This document shows, in pieces, positions 1 through 11,600 of a stretch of 64,000 nt of DNA; positions within the stretch are counted from its first letter, which is position 1, and each line of letters opens with the position of its first letter. Source of the stretch: Panopea generosa (Eukaryota > Mollusca > Bivalvia > Adapedonta > Hiatellidae); NCBI GenBank assembly GCA_029582155.1, contig CM055899.1:69461719-69525718 (forward strand), written 5' to 3'. The translations under genes and the position numbers were made by a program. The notes under the pieces were generated by a model. That model was given only the letters and a program-made list of their open reading frames with translations, had not been told where the DNA came from and searched no databases.

Positions 1-1527
1 ATGTATAGACCATTCTGCATAACATATACATACACACCCCGATCTGCATATCACACTCTTTATATACCAATGTCCATAACATATACATAAACATCCCGTT
101 CTACATATCACACTCTGTATATAATATTCTGCATAACATATACATACATGTACACACTCCGATCTACATATTACACTCTGTATATGCCATTCTACATAAC
201 AAATACATACACCCCCCGTTCTACATATCACACTCTGTATATGACATTCTGCATAACATATACATACACACCCCGTTCTACATATCACACTCTGTATATG
301 ACATTCTGCATAACATATACATACACACCCCGTTCTACATATCAATCTATGTATATACCATTCTGCATAACATATACATAGAGACCCCGTTCTACATATC
401 ACACTCTGTATATGACATTCTGCATAACATATACATGCACATCCCGTTCTACATATCACCCTCAGTATATACCATTCTACATAACATATACATACACACC
501 CGATCTATATATCACACTCTGTATATACCATTCTCCATAACATATACATACACACCCCGTTCTACATATCACACTCTGTGTATACCATTCTACATAACAT
601 ATACATACACACCCCGTTCTGCATATCACACTCTGTATATACCATTCTACATAACATATACATAAACACCTGATCTACATATCACACTCTGTATATACCA
701 TTCTGCATGACATATACATACACACCTGATCTACATATCACACTCTGTATATACTGTTCTGCATAATATATACATACACACCCCGTTCTACATATCACAC
801 TCTGTATATACCATTCTGCATAACATATACATACACACCCAGATCTGCATATCACACTCTGTATATACTATTGCAAATAACATATACATACACATTTTGT
901 TCTACATATCACACTCTGTATATACTATTCTGCATAACATATGCATACACACCCCGTTCTACATATCACACTAGGTATATACCATTCTGCATAACATATA
1001 CATACACTTCCCGATCTACATATCACACTCTGTATATACCATTCTGCATAACATATACATACACACCCCGATCTACATATTACATTCTGTATATACCATT
1101 CTGCATAACATATACATACAGACCCCGTTTTACATATCACACTCTGTATCAACTATTCTGCATAACATATACACACAAACCCCTTTCTACATAGCACACT
1201 CTGTTTATATACCATTCTGCATAACATAAACATACACACCCCGTTCTGCATATCACACTCTGTATAGACCATTCTGCATAACATATACATACACACCCCG
1301 ATCTGCATATCACACTCTGTATATACCAATGTCCATAACATATACATACACATCCCGTTCTACATATCACACTCTGTATATACTATTCTGCATAACATAT
1401 ACATACACACTCCGATCTACATATTACACTCTGTATATGCCATTCTACATAACAAATACATACACCCCCCGTTCTACATATCACACTCTGTATATGACAT
1501 TCTGCATAACATATACATACACCCCCG

Positions 1528-1560
<33 letters not shown>

Positions 1561-2960
1561 TCTACACATCACACTCTGAATATACCATTCTGCATAACAT
1601 ATACATACAGACCCCGATCTACATATTACACTCTGTATATACTATTCTGCAAAACATATACATACAGACCCCGATCTACATATCACACTCTGTATATACC
1701 ATTCTGCATAACTTAAACATACAGACCCCGATCTACATATCACACTCTGTATATACTTTTCTGCATAACATATATATACAGACCCCGTTCTACATATTAC
1801 ACTCTGTATAAACCATTCTGCATAACATATACATACACACCCTTTTCTACATATCACACTCTGTATATACCATTCTGCATAACATATAAATACACATCCC
1901 GATCTACATATCACACTCTGTATATACTATTCTGTATAACATATACATACACACCCCGTTGTACATATCACACTCTGTATAAACCATTCTGCATAACTTA
2001 TACATACAGATCCCGTTCTACATATTACATTCTGTATATACCATTCTGCATAACATATACATACACACCCCGTTCTACATATCACACACTGTATATACCA
2101 TTCTGCATAACATAAACATACACAACCCAATCTACATATCACACTCTGTATATACTATTATACAGAACATATTCATACACACCCCGTTCTACATATCACA
2201 CTCTGTATAAACCATTTTGCATAACATATACATACACACCCAGATCTACATACCACACTCTGTATAAACTATTCTGCATAACATATACATACACACCCCG
2301 TTCTACATATCACACTAGGTATATACCATTCTGCATAACATATACATACACACCCCAATCTACATATCACACTTTGTATATACTGTTCTACATAACATTT
2401 TACATACTTACCCCGTTCTACATATCACACTCTGCATATATATTTCTACATTACATATACATATATACCCCGTTCTACATATCACACCCTGTATATACTA
2501 TTCTGCATAACATATACATACACACCCCGTTCTACATATCACACTCTGCTTATACTATTCTTCATAACATATACATACACAACCAGATCTACATATCACA
2601 CTCTGTATATACTATTCTGCATAACATTTTACATACTTATCCCGTTCTACATATCACACTCTGCATATATATTTCTACATAACATATACATACATACCCC
2701 GTTCTACATATCACACTCTGCATATACTATTCTGCATAACATATACATACACACCTTGTTCTACATATCACACTCTGCATATACCATTCTGCATAACATA
2801 TACATACAGACCCCGTTCTACATATCTCAATCTACATATACTATTGTACATAACATATACATACACACCCCGATCTACATAACACATTCTACATACCGTA
2901 TTCAGCATATCACACTCTACGCATATGCATTCTATATGCCTATACAATTTACTTAGAATG
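1..2960. repeat. 57-bp minisatellite array, about 52 units, open at the left edge
   Basis: Direct tandem repeat with a 57-bp period, seen from the recurring words CATTCTGCATAACATA, TACATACACACCCCG and TCACACTCTGTATATA. Units differ by point changes (CCCGTTCTAC versus CCCGATCTAC or CCAGATCTAC) and short indels. It begins at base 1, so it continues beyond the window, and it decays from about 2880 to 2960. Because 57 is 19 codons, repetitive open frames of 66-160 codons appear on both strands; they are all Y/T/C/I-rich translations of the same unit and are not treated as genes. No transposon ends were seen at the right border. Confidence 0.97.
1522..1555. repeat. Poly-C run inside the 57-bp array
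   Basis: CCCCC, one G, then 28 consecutive C at 1528-1555. It sits where a normal unit has only CCCC before GTTCTAC, so it looks like expansion of that C4 stretch. The complementary strand carries a 28-base G run that could form G-quadruplexes. A sequencing or assembly error in run length is also possible. Confidence 0.95.
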
Positions 2961-3506
2961 TTTTTGAGACATAGTTGGTGTTGTGAATCACGTGACAAGA
3001 CGATATTATTTATCGTTCAACAACGTGAATGAAAGAACTTGAAAGGTGGAAAATCCCGGTAAGTAAATATGAATCCTTATTTTTAATTGTTGTAGGTGGG
3101 TTATTTCAAGAACTACACGTTTCATGTACGTCCTCTAGTTTCCTAGAACATTTTTTCAGATGGTAGGCAATATTTTTTAAATTAAAAACACATTTTTTAA
3201 ACAGTCATTATCGACCAGTGAAAAAAAGGCGTATCGTTAGATGATTTGGCAATTTCATAAGATATTTGATTAATAAATATAAACAGATATATTAGTAAGT
3301 GTGGAAGTGTGACTCTGTCGCATCTTCTATGTACAAAACCAGCCCGAGCCCAGCTCCGATACGAGACGATCTATGTTTCAATACAACCTTCAACCGGCAT
3401 TTTAAATTTCATTTTGCATGCTGTTTTCTCAAGGAATAATCTACAACCAAAGATTAGGATGTGTCGAGTTGACTATTGAAGACGGAAACTACTTCTTCGT
3501 ACCGCT
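2961..3506. other. AT-rich spacer, no gene seen
   Basis: Unique-looking AT-rich sequence between the 57-bp array and a SINE. I saw no open frame with protein character, no RNA gene and no clear repeat. Confidence 0.6.
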
Positions 3507-3812
3507 GGGCCCGATTAGTTCAGCCGGTAACGCGTCTGACTATCAATCCAGGGTTGTGAGTTCGAATCCTCGCCCGGCTACCGTCTCCGTGATGGTTAAT
3601 ATATTACATTGCGTCTCATTTTCATTTGTCTCTCACCACTGATACAAGTGGGAAAGTTATCAGTTACTTACGAAGATGGGACGTGATCGAGTATTGGTTA
3701 ACCTTTCAGAATCCCAGGAAACAGTGGTTAGGTTAACTGTTCGTCTGTTAGCCCTCGACGGCATAAAATGACGCCAAATATTCAATTAATCAAACATTCA
3801 ATAAATCCTTCG
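3507..3812 (+). mobile_element. tRNA-derived SINE, degenerate
   Basis: The head (3507-3580) is tRNA-like. TTAGTTCAGCCGG resembles an RNA polymerase III A box and GAGTTCGAATCC at 3558-3569 matches the B box. The body has CAGTTACTTACGAAG near 3660, related to the block in the two minus-strand SINEs at 44.7 and 47.2 kb. The 3' part, CGACGGCATAAAATGACGCC followed by AATTAATCAAAC and AATAAATCC, resembles the ACGTTAAAC plus (AAYC)n tail typical of molluscan SINEs. It does not fold as a functional tRNA that I can support. The superfamily (V-SINE/RUDI-like or MetaSINE) is inferred from memory of those families. Confidence 0.75.
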
Positions 3813-6800
3813 TAACTGTACACGTGTATTTGTGATATAATAAAGCGCTTATTACAGCGACTCATTAACTTCCTTTTTTTCTCATGCGTTCCCACATTTC
3901 TGTATTCATCAATATAAAAAAATGCGGTAAACACGTGTCGTTTAATATGTCACTCTACAGTAGGTGAATTGAACAACTGTCAATATATATTCCATAGCCT
4001 CTTTCCTTTCAACCTTTGTATTCATATATTTTACATTTTACATCAGTGGAAGTGGTTGATCAAATTTTTATCATTTAAAAAATAAGGTTAATATTGTAGG
4101 CCAATCTTTTGCTAACAGTGTAAAATTACACCTGAGCAAGGTACTGTGTCACCCGTAAACCCGCCTATATCACTCAGTACTAAGAAATAACGTGACCTAA
4201 TCAGTCTACATGATTGCACAATTTTACTTAATTAACAACACACTTAAATGAGATAAGTAACCGTGGTAAGTCTTTGGAACTGTGTTTTATGTAATGTACC
4301 GGTATGCTTTTAAATCACGCTAATGATTAAGTGTGAAAATATGTAAATGTTTTGCGGATGCTCCATGATAAATATTCGTCATGCTGTAATTAAGTCATGA
4401 ACAACTTCCATGGTATAATTATATGACATTTATATTATTATATACTAGTATTCCAAATTAACGTGCATGCACTCGTCAACAGGTAGCATCTACGTAGTCT
4501 GTGTACACTATATGCTATCATACTTGACATATAACTCTGTATAACAATTTGGTTTAAACACATTTTATTTATATTTTACTCTCGTATGTCATGTCACAGA
4601 TAGATGTCGTCAACAATGTTTGTTCAGTTCATTCTTTCAACAACATCCATTTCCAAAGATACAGTTGATATGGCGTTTACTTTCTGTCACTTTTGTGTTT
4701 TTTTCGCTTCTTAGCGGAAATTGGTTCATTCCTTGTCTTGCACTCCAAAGTAGCAATTCTTATTTTATAATTTGGTTTTTGTTTTCCCAAAATTTGAGCA
4801 TGAATTTCACATTTGCTTTACTTTATTTTAGAATATTTCGTAATTGTTTCCTGATTTCATGCATCCATTACGCTATTCGTCGTCTCATCTATGTAAAAGT
4901 GTCAAACAATGTAACATAAACTTATAAAATGTGTATTATTATCAAAACAGATAGACAGCGTACGCTCGTACATCTGTCATTTTTATATGAATGATTTTTA
5001 ATCCATTGGTACTGTAGATGTTTAGTTATTTGCATACAGTGTGAATGTATAAATTTTGTGGTGGCCAATCATCACGACTGCAGGATGGTATAAAATGTAG
5101 AGGGCAATGAACATTTGGAAGCGTCTAGCTCTCCATATAATTATACAGAATTAATTTTACATTGTATTTACATGAATTGTATCAGGGTAACCTTTAAAAC
5201 CTTTATTGGAAATGCTGAAAATAAAATTCATTGATATCATTTATTTAAGGAAAATATCCGTTTTCATGTTTACCAATTGTTTCTTTACCAGTAAATATTA
5301 TAATTGAGATATATATTTTATAAAACAATATGTCTTAGTCATTGCATTATAAAGTTGAAATGCGAAACATGTACTGTACAAAAGAAATTGTTGCCAAAGG
5401 AGGAATATTTACACATATATAGCACAATTCTGGTTAAAAACTGTATATGTGTCCATTGTCAAAGCGTTGAAACTACTCAATTACAAAAATGACAGATCGC
5501 TGCCCTTGAATTTAAAGCACACACAACTACATTGCTCTCCAGCCTTTCTGATATCCATTAATAATTATCTATTCATCTGAACTCGTTAGTAATCATGACG
5601 TGCCTGACAACGACCTAATGATTTTGTATATATAAATTCGTTAGCAGCCCTTAACAACGATAACATTATCATACCGATATGTGGCAAAGAACAAATATAT
5701 ACTAATTGACCCTTTAATTCCATCTTTACACGATAATGTCATGTCCACATGTACCTTGATCTGAAAAAAATAAATTGACCCCTGCATATTGAAAAAATGT
5801 TTACCTGGTTTTGATGTCTTTATAGAACAAATTAAACGTTATAAAACTATTGAGTTATATTCACTTTATATGTTTGCTACATCAAATGCAAATAATATAG
5901 GTGGAAATTGGAACATTATTAGAAACATTTTTGAGTAAATTATTCTGTTTATCTTTTTTTTAAAGCAGCAGATTCATCAGTTGAAAAACTCCTGTCATAT
6001 GTGCATCTTTCTATTACATTTTACATGTCACTAAATATCGTGTTATACGCACAATTTTGTATTCTGAAATAAAAATTATCAAAAAAAAAAAAAAAACATA
6101 ACAAAAAATAATGTTTTCTTTTTTGTAATCCATGCAATACTATGGTGCCTTTAAACCTTTTAAAAGAGTTTTTTTCTTTTCTAAAATAGAAGTTCTTTGT
6201 CTGCACACACAAATGGAATTTTTTTTTTTTTTTGTTAATATAATATTCGAAAAGACAGTATACTTTTTCAAATTCTGTGTTGTGTCCATTTAAATCGGAA
6301 CCTTTGTTATTTATTATCACATCTCGTTATCTGTAACTCCGATACATCAAACAACTCAGTGTATATCTCAAAGTAAATAATTGGGTCAATTCATATATCT
6401 TACTTTATAGTTCACACTATTTATCTCGAACTACAAGCCATCTCAATTTTTGTCCTCGACCTAAATTCATCAATATTTTGAGTCTGAGAAGCAATTTTCT
6501 ATATTTATTTACAAAGACAAGCAGTTTTAATGATTATTTAACAGAAAATGATACATAATCACATTTCCTACCAATTATTGTATACTTACAGGGTATTACA
6601 AAAATACTCAAATTGTTGATGAGTTTAGGCCCTGGTCTCCAGCACTTTAAGGTAACAAGTATCATTTATAACAACAAATACCAATCTAAGCAAACGTGCG
6701 TGGATATGAATTATGATATGTATTTGTCTGTCAGTATATATTCATCTAGACTATGATTATCTTATAAGATGAAAGCACAAGCTTGAACTAATGTTTCATC

Positions 6801-6951
6801 CTTTGCTTTTCCAATATTATAAGTACTTAGACTCAGAGACAGGAAATTACATTGTCGAACGTGCAGAGAACAAAACATATCAAAATACGTGATTTTTATG
6901 AAATTCTTCTAAAATAATGATTAATTTCATGTTATTCGTATTGAGAAAATT
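3813..6951. other. AT-rich intergenic DNA, no gene recognised
   Basis: About 3.1 kb of AT-rich sequence. The open frames at 4620-4919 (plus) and 6021-6320 (minus) are low-complexity F/I/K/N-rich translations with no recognisable motif. A/T homopolymers occur near 6078-6096 and 6218-6234. Part of 6600-6950 may be decayed 5' sequence of the LINE that follows, but I could not read protein there. Confidence 0.55.
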
Positions 6952-8240
6952 TATCTCCCCTGATCTTCTCCATATTCCTGAACGTTTAGAATTCTGCTTG
7001 TCCATTTCTGGCGGAGGGGGCATTGAACTTGATGCTAACACTGCAGGAAACTGGCTCAAACTTCTGCTAACCTATATGCAGACGATACTGTGGTCGTATC
7101 AGAAAATCCAGTTGATTTCCAGAATTTATTCAATTCATTCCATGATTATTACGACTGGAAACTCGTCGTTAATATGTTCAAAAGCAAAATAGTAATATTC
7201 GGTGCTAGAAACGTCACTAACTATCTTTTTAAACTTGGATGCGAAAACATTGAAACTGTGAATCGCTATAAATATATGTATCTAGGTACAATATTCTCAA
7301 GCAACGGCTCATTCTTGACAGCTAGAAAGCATCTGGTTGAACAAGCTAAAAAAGCTATACATATATTATATTGTCGCATATACAATCTCGATTTGCCTCT
7401 CGACCTCCAGCTTAAACTATTTGATCACACTATACTGCCTATCTTAACATATAACAGCGAAATATGGGGTTAGAATCACTTGATTAATTGAAAAAGTTCA
7501 TCGCGATTTTCTTAGGAAAACCACTAATTCTCGCAAAAGTACACCCATGTAGATGTTATACACCGAATTAGGCCGTTACCCGATTTCAATTAATACCAAA
7601 TGTAGGATGATCGGGTTCTGAAACCGCTTATATTAGGTAAGAAAACCAAATATTCGTCCCTAATATATCACTACATGTTAAATAACAATCCGTATAGTTT
7701 TAAATGGAGCTCGTTTATAATCAATACACTAACGTCCGTTGGCAGGTTAGACATATTTATTAACCAATCAAATGTAACCTGCAAAACTATAAATAGATCC
7801 GTCAAACGGACACTAATTGACCAGTACACGCAATCATGGAATGCAAATCTGAAAAGTTCTAATAAAGTTATACAGTCATTTTAAGAAAACAGTTTGCTTT
7901 AAAAACTACTTGAAAATCCTCCCACGTAACATTAGTCACTACCTATTTAAACTGCATACATTTAACCATAGATTCCCTATAGAAACAGGGAGATGGGCAA
8001 ATACCTCCATAGAAAATAGAGTATGCTAAAAATGTAACTGTAACGAAGTGCGTTCAGAAATACACTATTTATTTAGATGCACACTTTTAACGAGAACGCG
8101 GAAATCTTATTAAAAATAAACATGTAACCACACATGATAAACATGCGCTGCATTATTTGCTGTACTCGCAAAACGAAACCGAACTGATCAACTTATGCAA
8201 ATTTGCACGTATACTTATGAAAGAGTGCAATTAATTCCTA
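6952..8240 (+). mobile_element. Non-LTR retrotransposon (LINE) reverse transcriptase remnant
   Basis: This reads as the second half of a LINE polyprotein, broken by stops and frameshifts. SPLIFSIFLN lies near 6957-6986 (RT fingers/palm). The catalytic YADDTV palm motif is encoded at 7075-7092. It is followed by an open stretch (7090-7473) with typical RT thumb wording (KSKIVIFGA, YLGTIF, LFDHTILPILTY). Further blocks at 7474-7880 and 7880-8070 continue in other frames. Near 8030-8080 comes the C-terminal Cys/His zinc-like motif (KCNCNEV...EIHYLFRC) found at the end of many LINE proteins. The RT N-terminus and any endonuclease are missing, so the element is 5'-truncated and dead. It is of CR1/jockey type or a related clade, not resolved. 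Confidence 0.87.
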
Positions 8241-8533
8241 ACAAGCATGCTTAACACCGGTTTCTTGAGAATTGACCTAAGGATAAAAATATCAATATAT
8301 CAGCGCTGAAATAATGTCAACTGAATGTTCTCTAAAACAGTAACACATTTAAGTTCAGTGACTGACTTAATTGCAAATTGCATGATGGCACGTTCTAGTT
8401 ATGCAGTAAATATCTGACACGAGTAATTTAGAAAAATTATCTATATAACCAGATGTCTTAGTAGTCAAGTTAAATATTTAATTTGAATTTTGAGAAATAA
8501 TCCTTCAACATAATTAAATACAAAAGTTTTCAA
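8241..8533. other. AT-rich spacer
   Basis: Possible 3' untranslated remnant of the preceding LINE leading into the inverted-repeat element. Nothing coding was seen. Confidence 0.5.
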
Positions 8534-8955
8534 TATACCTTTTACCATATTGACATTTGTTTATATTCCCAGGACACACACTAATATATATATATATTTA
8601 ATCTTGCCAAGGGTTTGAAAAGACAACTGAACTAAGGATGCATTGAATGGGTCTCATTGTGACCAGTTATTATTATGCAATATTTGTAAAGCACATATGT
8701 GTCATAAAACATGGTTATCATTATGCATTATTAGAACGACACACATGTGCCATAAATGTTTTATACATTACATCTTCAGAAGCAAGGCACACATGTGCCA
8801 TAATATCAATAACATATATTGCAAATATTCAAATAATACCGAAAAAAGAAAAGAAATGTGAAGGGTTCAATAGAATACGCCATAAAGGAAGAACTATGAA
8901 TATATATATATATATCCTGGGAATATAAACAAATGTCAATATAGTAAAAGGTATA
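8534..8955. mobile_element. MITE-like element with 41-bp terminal inverted repeats
   Basis: The left arm 8534-8574 (starting TATACCTTTTACCATATTG) and the reverse complement of the right arm 8915-8955 differ at one base out of 41. The element is 422 bp, AT-rich and has no transposase. Both outer ends are TATACC/GGTATA, so it may have TACC... termini flanked by a TA duplication, as in Tc1/mariner-type insertions. The inner edges of both arms run into (AT)n tracts. The interior holds three copies of a 48-bp repeat (listed separately). The near identity of the arms suggests a fairly recent insertion. Confidence 0.85.
8691..8832. repeat. Three copies of a 48-bp repeat inside the MITE-like element
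   Basis: The words GCACATATGTGTCATAA (8691), CACACATGTGCCATAA (about 8739) and GCACACATGTGCCATAA (about 8787) recur every 48 bases. Each centres on the palindrome CACATGTG or its variant CATATG. The sequence between the words is only weakly similar. The small open frames across it (repeated HTCAI/HICVI) follow from the 16-codon period. Confidence 0.75.
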
Positions 8956-8968
8956 GTGAGACCTTTTG

Positions 8969-8990
8969 TCCTGGGAATATATTCCTAGGA
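8969..8990. repeat. 22-bp near-palindrome next to the MITE-like element
   Basis: TCCTGGGAATAT followed by ATTCCTAGGA reads almost the same on both strands, with one mismatched pair. Its left half repeats the inner end of the element's inverted repeat (TCCTGGGAATATA at 8915), so it may be a scar or fragment of a related copy. Confidence 0.7.
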
Positions 8991-9124
8991 TATATATAGA
9001 GATATTTAATATTTAAAGTTTGCATAAGTGAAATAAATAATTTCGAGGAATCCTGTAAAATATAAAAAGGTCAGAATATGTTCAAGCTGATTAAATTCAA
9101 ATGTATTTGCTTTCAAACTTTGCA

Positions 9125-9202
9125 AATAGTTTACAGTCCCATACAAGTCAAATAGTTTAGAGTCCCATACAAGTCAAATAGTTTAGAGTCCCATACAAGT
9201 CA
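9125..9202. repeat. 26-bp tandem repeat, three copies
   Basis: AATAGTTTAGAGTCCCATAC plus AAGTCA starts at 9125, 9151 and 9177. The first copy has ACAG where the others have AGAG. Otherwise the copies are identical, so the expansion is young. Confidence 0.95.
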
Positions 9203-9764
9203 AAAGAGTACTTAAGTCAATTTTGTATGTTTTCAAATCTGAGGTAAAATTTAGGAAATATTCTATTTGGATTACAGATATTGCTAATTTTTCATATCAT
9301 TCTCAAATATTTTTACGTCCTTTTTATTTTCACTTATCAACGTTATACATTAAAAGATAATATAAAAAACTTCAAACTAAAATTGTTAATATGTTTGTAC
9401 TAGAGGTGAGTTTGAATTTTGAATTCCGATATTCTGACATTAAGTGAGGTAAGTGTATTTGGATGGAATTTTGTTAAGACAAATTCACAAATCGCAAAAC
9501 TGCATGTAAAAATATATATAACAATATAACTTCTAGGTTTATTTTTTTTTAAATAAATACGGTTCATTGGCAACTTATTTTGCTTTGATATTTGTCTATT
9601 GTTTTGTCTTGCTGTTTCAATGCCTAATTAATATAATATTTGTGCAAAACGTTGCTAACGCTTCACCTAATATGTCATTAAATTCGAGCTTTAGAAGTTA
9701 ACTTAATAAAATAGTTTTCACACCTAATATTTTGATTGTCACATAGTTATTGATTTCGTCTCGT
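9203..9764. other. AT-rich spacer
   Basis: No gene, RNA or repeat recognised. Confidence 0.5.
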
Positions 9765-9842
9765 TCAATAGTTTCCTGCTTTGGGTTAATAGTCATTTTC
9801 CTTGGATAAATAAGTTTAACCATTGAAAGATAGTTGTATACT
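9765..9842. repeat. Left copy of a dispersed direct repeat
   Basis: 56 bases (9765-9820, starting TCAATAGTTTCCTGCTTTGG) recur at 10339-10394 with one clear difference (TAAGTTTAAC versus TAATTTTAAC). Weaker similarity continues as AAAGATAG...TATA to about 9842. The two copies are 574 bp apart and bracket a 29-bp minisatellite. Confidence 0.9.
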
Positions 9843-9906
9843 ATATGTCATTATGAATGCTTTAATCTGACTGGCTGAAAAACGAACTAAACGGGTAAAA
9901 TAAAAT

Positions 9907-10031
9907 GAAATATTGACTACTAACTTCTTCAAAATGAACTATTGACTACTTACTTCTCCAAAAACGAACTATCGACCACTTCTTCAAAAATGAACTATTG
10001 ACTACTTATTTCTTAAAAAATGAACTATTGA
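9907..10031. repeat. Minisatellite with a unit of about 29 bp, 4-5 copies
   Basis: The word GAACTATTGACTACTTACTT and variants start near 9907, 9935, 9966, 9992 and 10022, at intervals of 26-31 bases. The units are separated by C/T and A-rich stretches of variable length. Confidence 0.85.
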
Positions 10032-10338
10032 ACATTTTCTCCGTTGAAACCGGTCACACCCGCCGAAACAGTTTCATCCGGTTACCGTGTTAATAATTCA
10101 AACCGAATGTTCTATCCATTTCAGTAGAAGTTATTCAACTGTTGTTTTTTCCGTTACTGAAAACAGTTACTGTAGTAACTCAAAAATAAATTATTCATTA
10201 CATTTCGTGAAAAAAAAACTGACAAGGAAATACCACTTTTCAATACAAAAATACATAAATATCAACCATTTTCTAAAAATTCTAATACATATGAATACCT
10301 ACTTCATGAATTACTTCCTTTACTGTTATTCATCACGG

Positions 10339-10430
10339 TCAATAGTTTCCTGCTTTGGGTTAATAGTCATTTTCCTTGGATAAATAATTTTAACGAGTGA
10401 CCACATAAAAGATAGATAGTGGTATAATAA
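10339..10430. repeat. Right copy of the dispersed direct repeat
   Basis: 10339-10394 is the near-identical partner of 9765-9820. The following AAAGATAGATAGTGGTATA resembles the sequence after the left copy with a short insertion. With the left copy it could mark the direct ends of a small non-autonomous element or a segmental duplication. Confidence 0.9.
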
Positions 10431-11600
10431 TTCAAATGTTTATCATAAAATGTTGCAAAATATTGCTGTTATCGTCATAAAATATGTATTTAAACTTATA
10501 ATTGCCGATGTTTAAATAAGAACGGAATCACGTAATAACGTAAATGATTTAGTAAATCTCGTATAATTGTAATCTGTTTTATATCCATAAACGTTCGAAT
10601 CTTTCCAGCTATCCTTGATTAAACCTGAGTAAGCGCTTATTTTAACCCTTGACGTATACGAATTTCCCGAGCAAAACAATTTACCTACAGTGCGTCACAA
10701 ACAGCTTCTCATATTCTAAAGAATATGTTTCAACAAATTTGAAATATTATTTGTTTATATATGATTTATATCTTTTCACATATCTATCGACTGTTCTAGA
10801 ACTGACGGATGACATTAATATCCGTCAGCGGAACAACTTATTTGCATATGAGAATTACCGATCAGTACATGCATATACAAAACACAATTCACTCATGTTT
10901 AAGAGAGGAAGCGACCGTTATAAATGATCGAAGGACATGATATTGCATGGGAATGTTTGTCATTCATAAACAGGTTGCTCCTTTTGATAAGAAATATATT
11001 CAGATACTTGTGATGCCGCGTTAAGATTATGCGAATCACATAACTTTTAACCTGAAATTCATATCATACTTGCGTTAATTTCAAAATCAATCTCAATGTG
11101 AAATTATGTTTCAGTTTTAAGTGAGGTTAAGAAGAACTTAACATGGAAAAAAATACACTTGAAATTATGTTTTGGGAATTTTAGTTGCCATACTGTATGG
11201 TTTTCCAACAGTTTCTATGAAGCAATGGCACGAGGTACATGTTCAATAACGAAATTGATACTGTATAAGCTGCTTGTAGTAAGAATTAATGTATTTTCTG
11301 ATCGTCTGTCTTATATTTCACATATCATTGAAATAGGCTCAAAATTATATTTCTGGTTTCAATGGCTTTCACGCAATCTGATACTATCGAATAGGGAATA
11401 TGTGAATGGAAGTGATGTATACCACTCTAAGTACTTAACGTGGCTAAAAGTTATTAATGTAAACATATGGAAACGAACGTTATATTTACTTAAGCTTAAA
11501 GTAAGTCATTTTGCCCATGTATCTTGATAACATGACAATGGTACATTTTACTGTAAACAAAGCATTGTAACTGATACTCCTACTCGTGTCTAGCCTACAC
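10431..11600. other. AT-rich spacer with two unsupported short ORFs
   Basis: Open frames at 10649-10927 and 11159-11527 (plus) give Y/F/S-rich translations with no motif I recognise. I do not call them genes. Confidence 0.5.

Noticed and set aside
1329-1811. 160-codon plus-strand frame crossing the poly-C run (poly-proline)
   Set aside because: A by-product of the 57-bp repeat, whose unit is 19 codons; comparable frames are open on the other strand.
3507-3580. Functional tRNA gene
   Set aside because: A and B boxes are present, but the acceptor arm does not pair convincingly and SINE body sequence follows directly.
4620-4919. 99-codon plus frame rich in F, S and I
   Set aside because: Low-complexity translation of AT-rich DNA that only mimics membrane segments.
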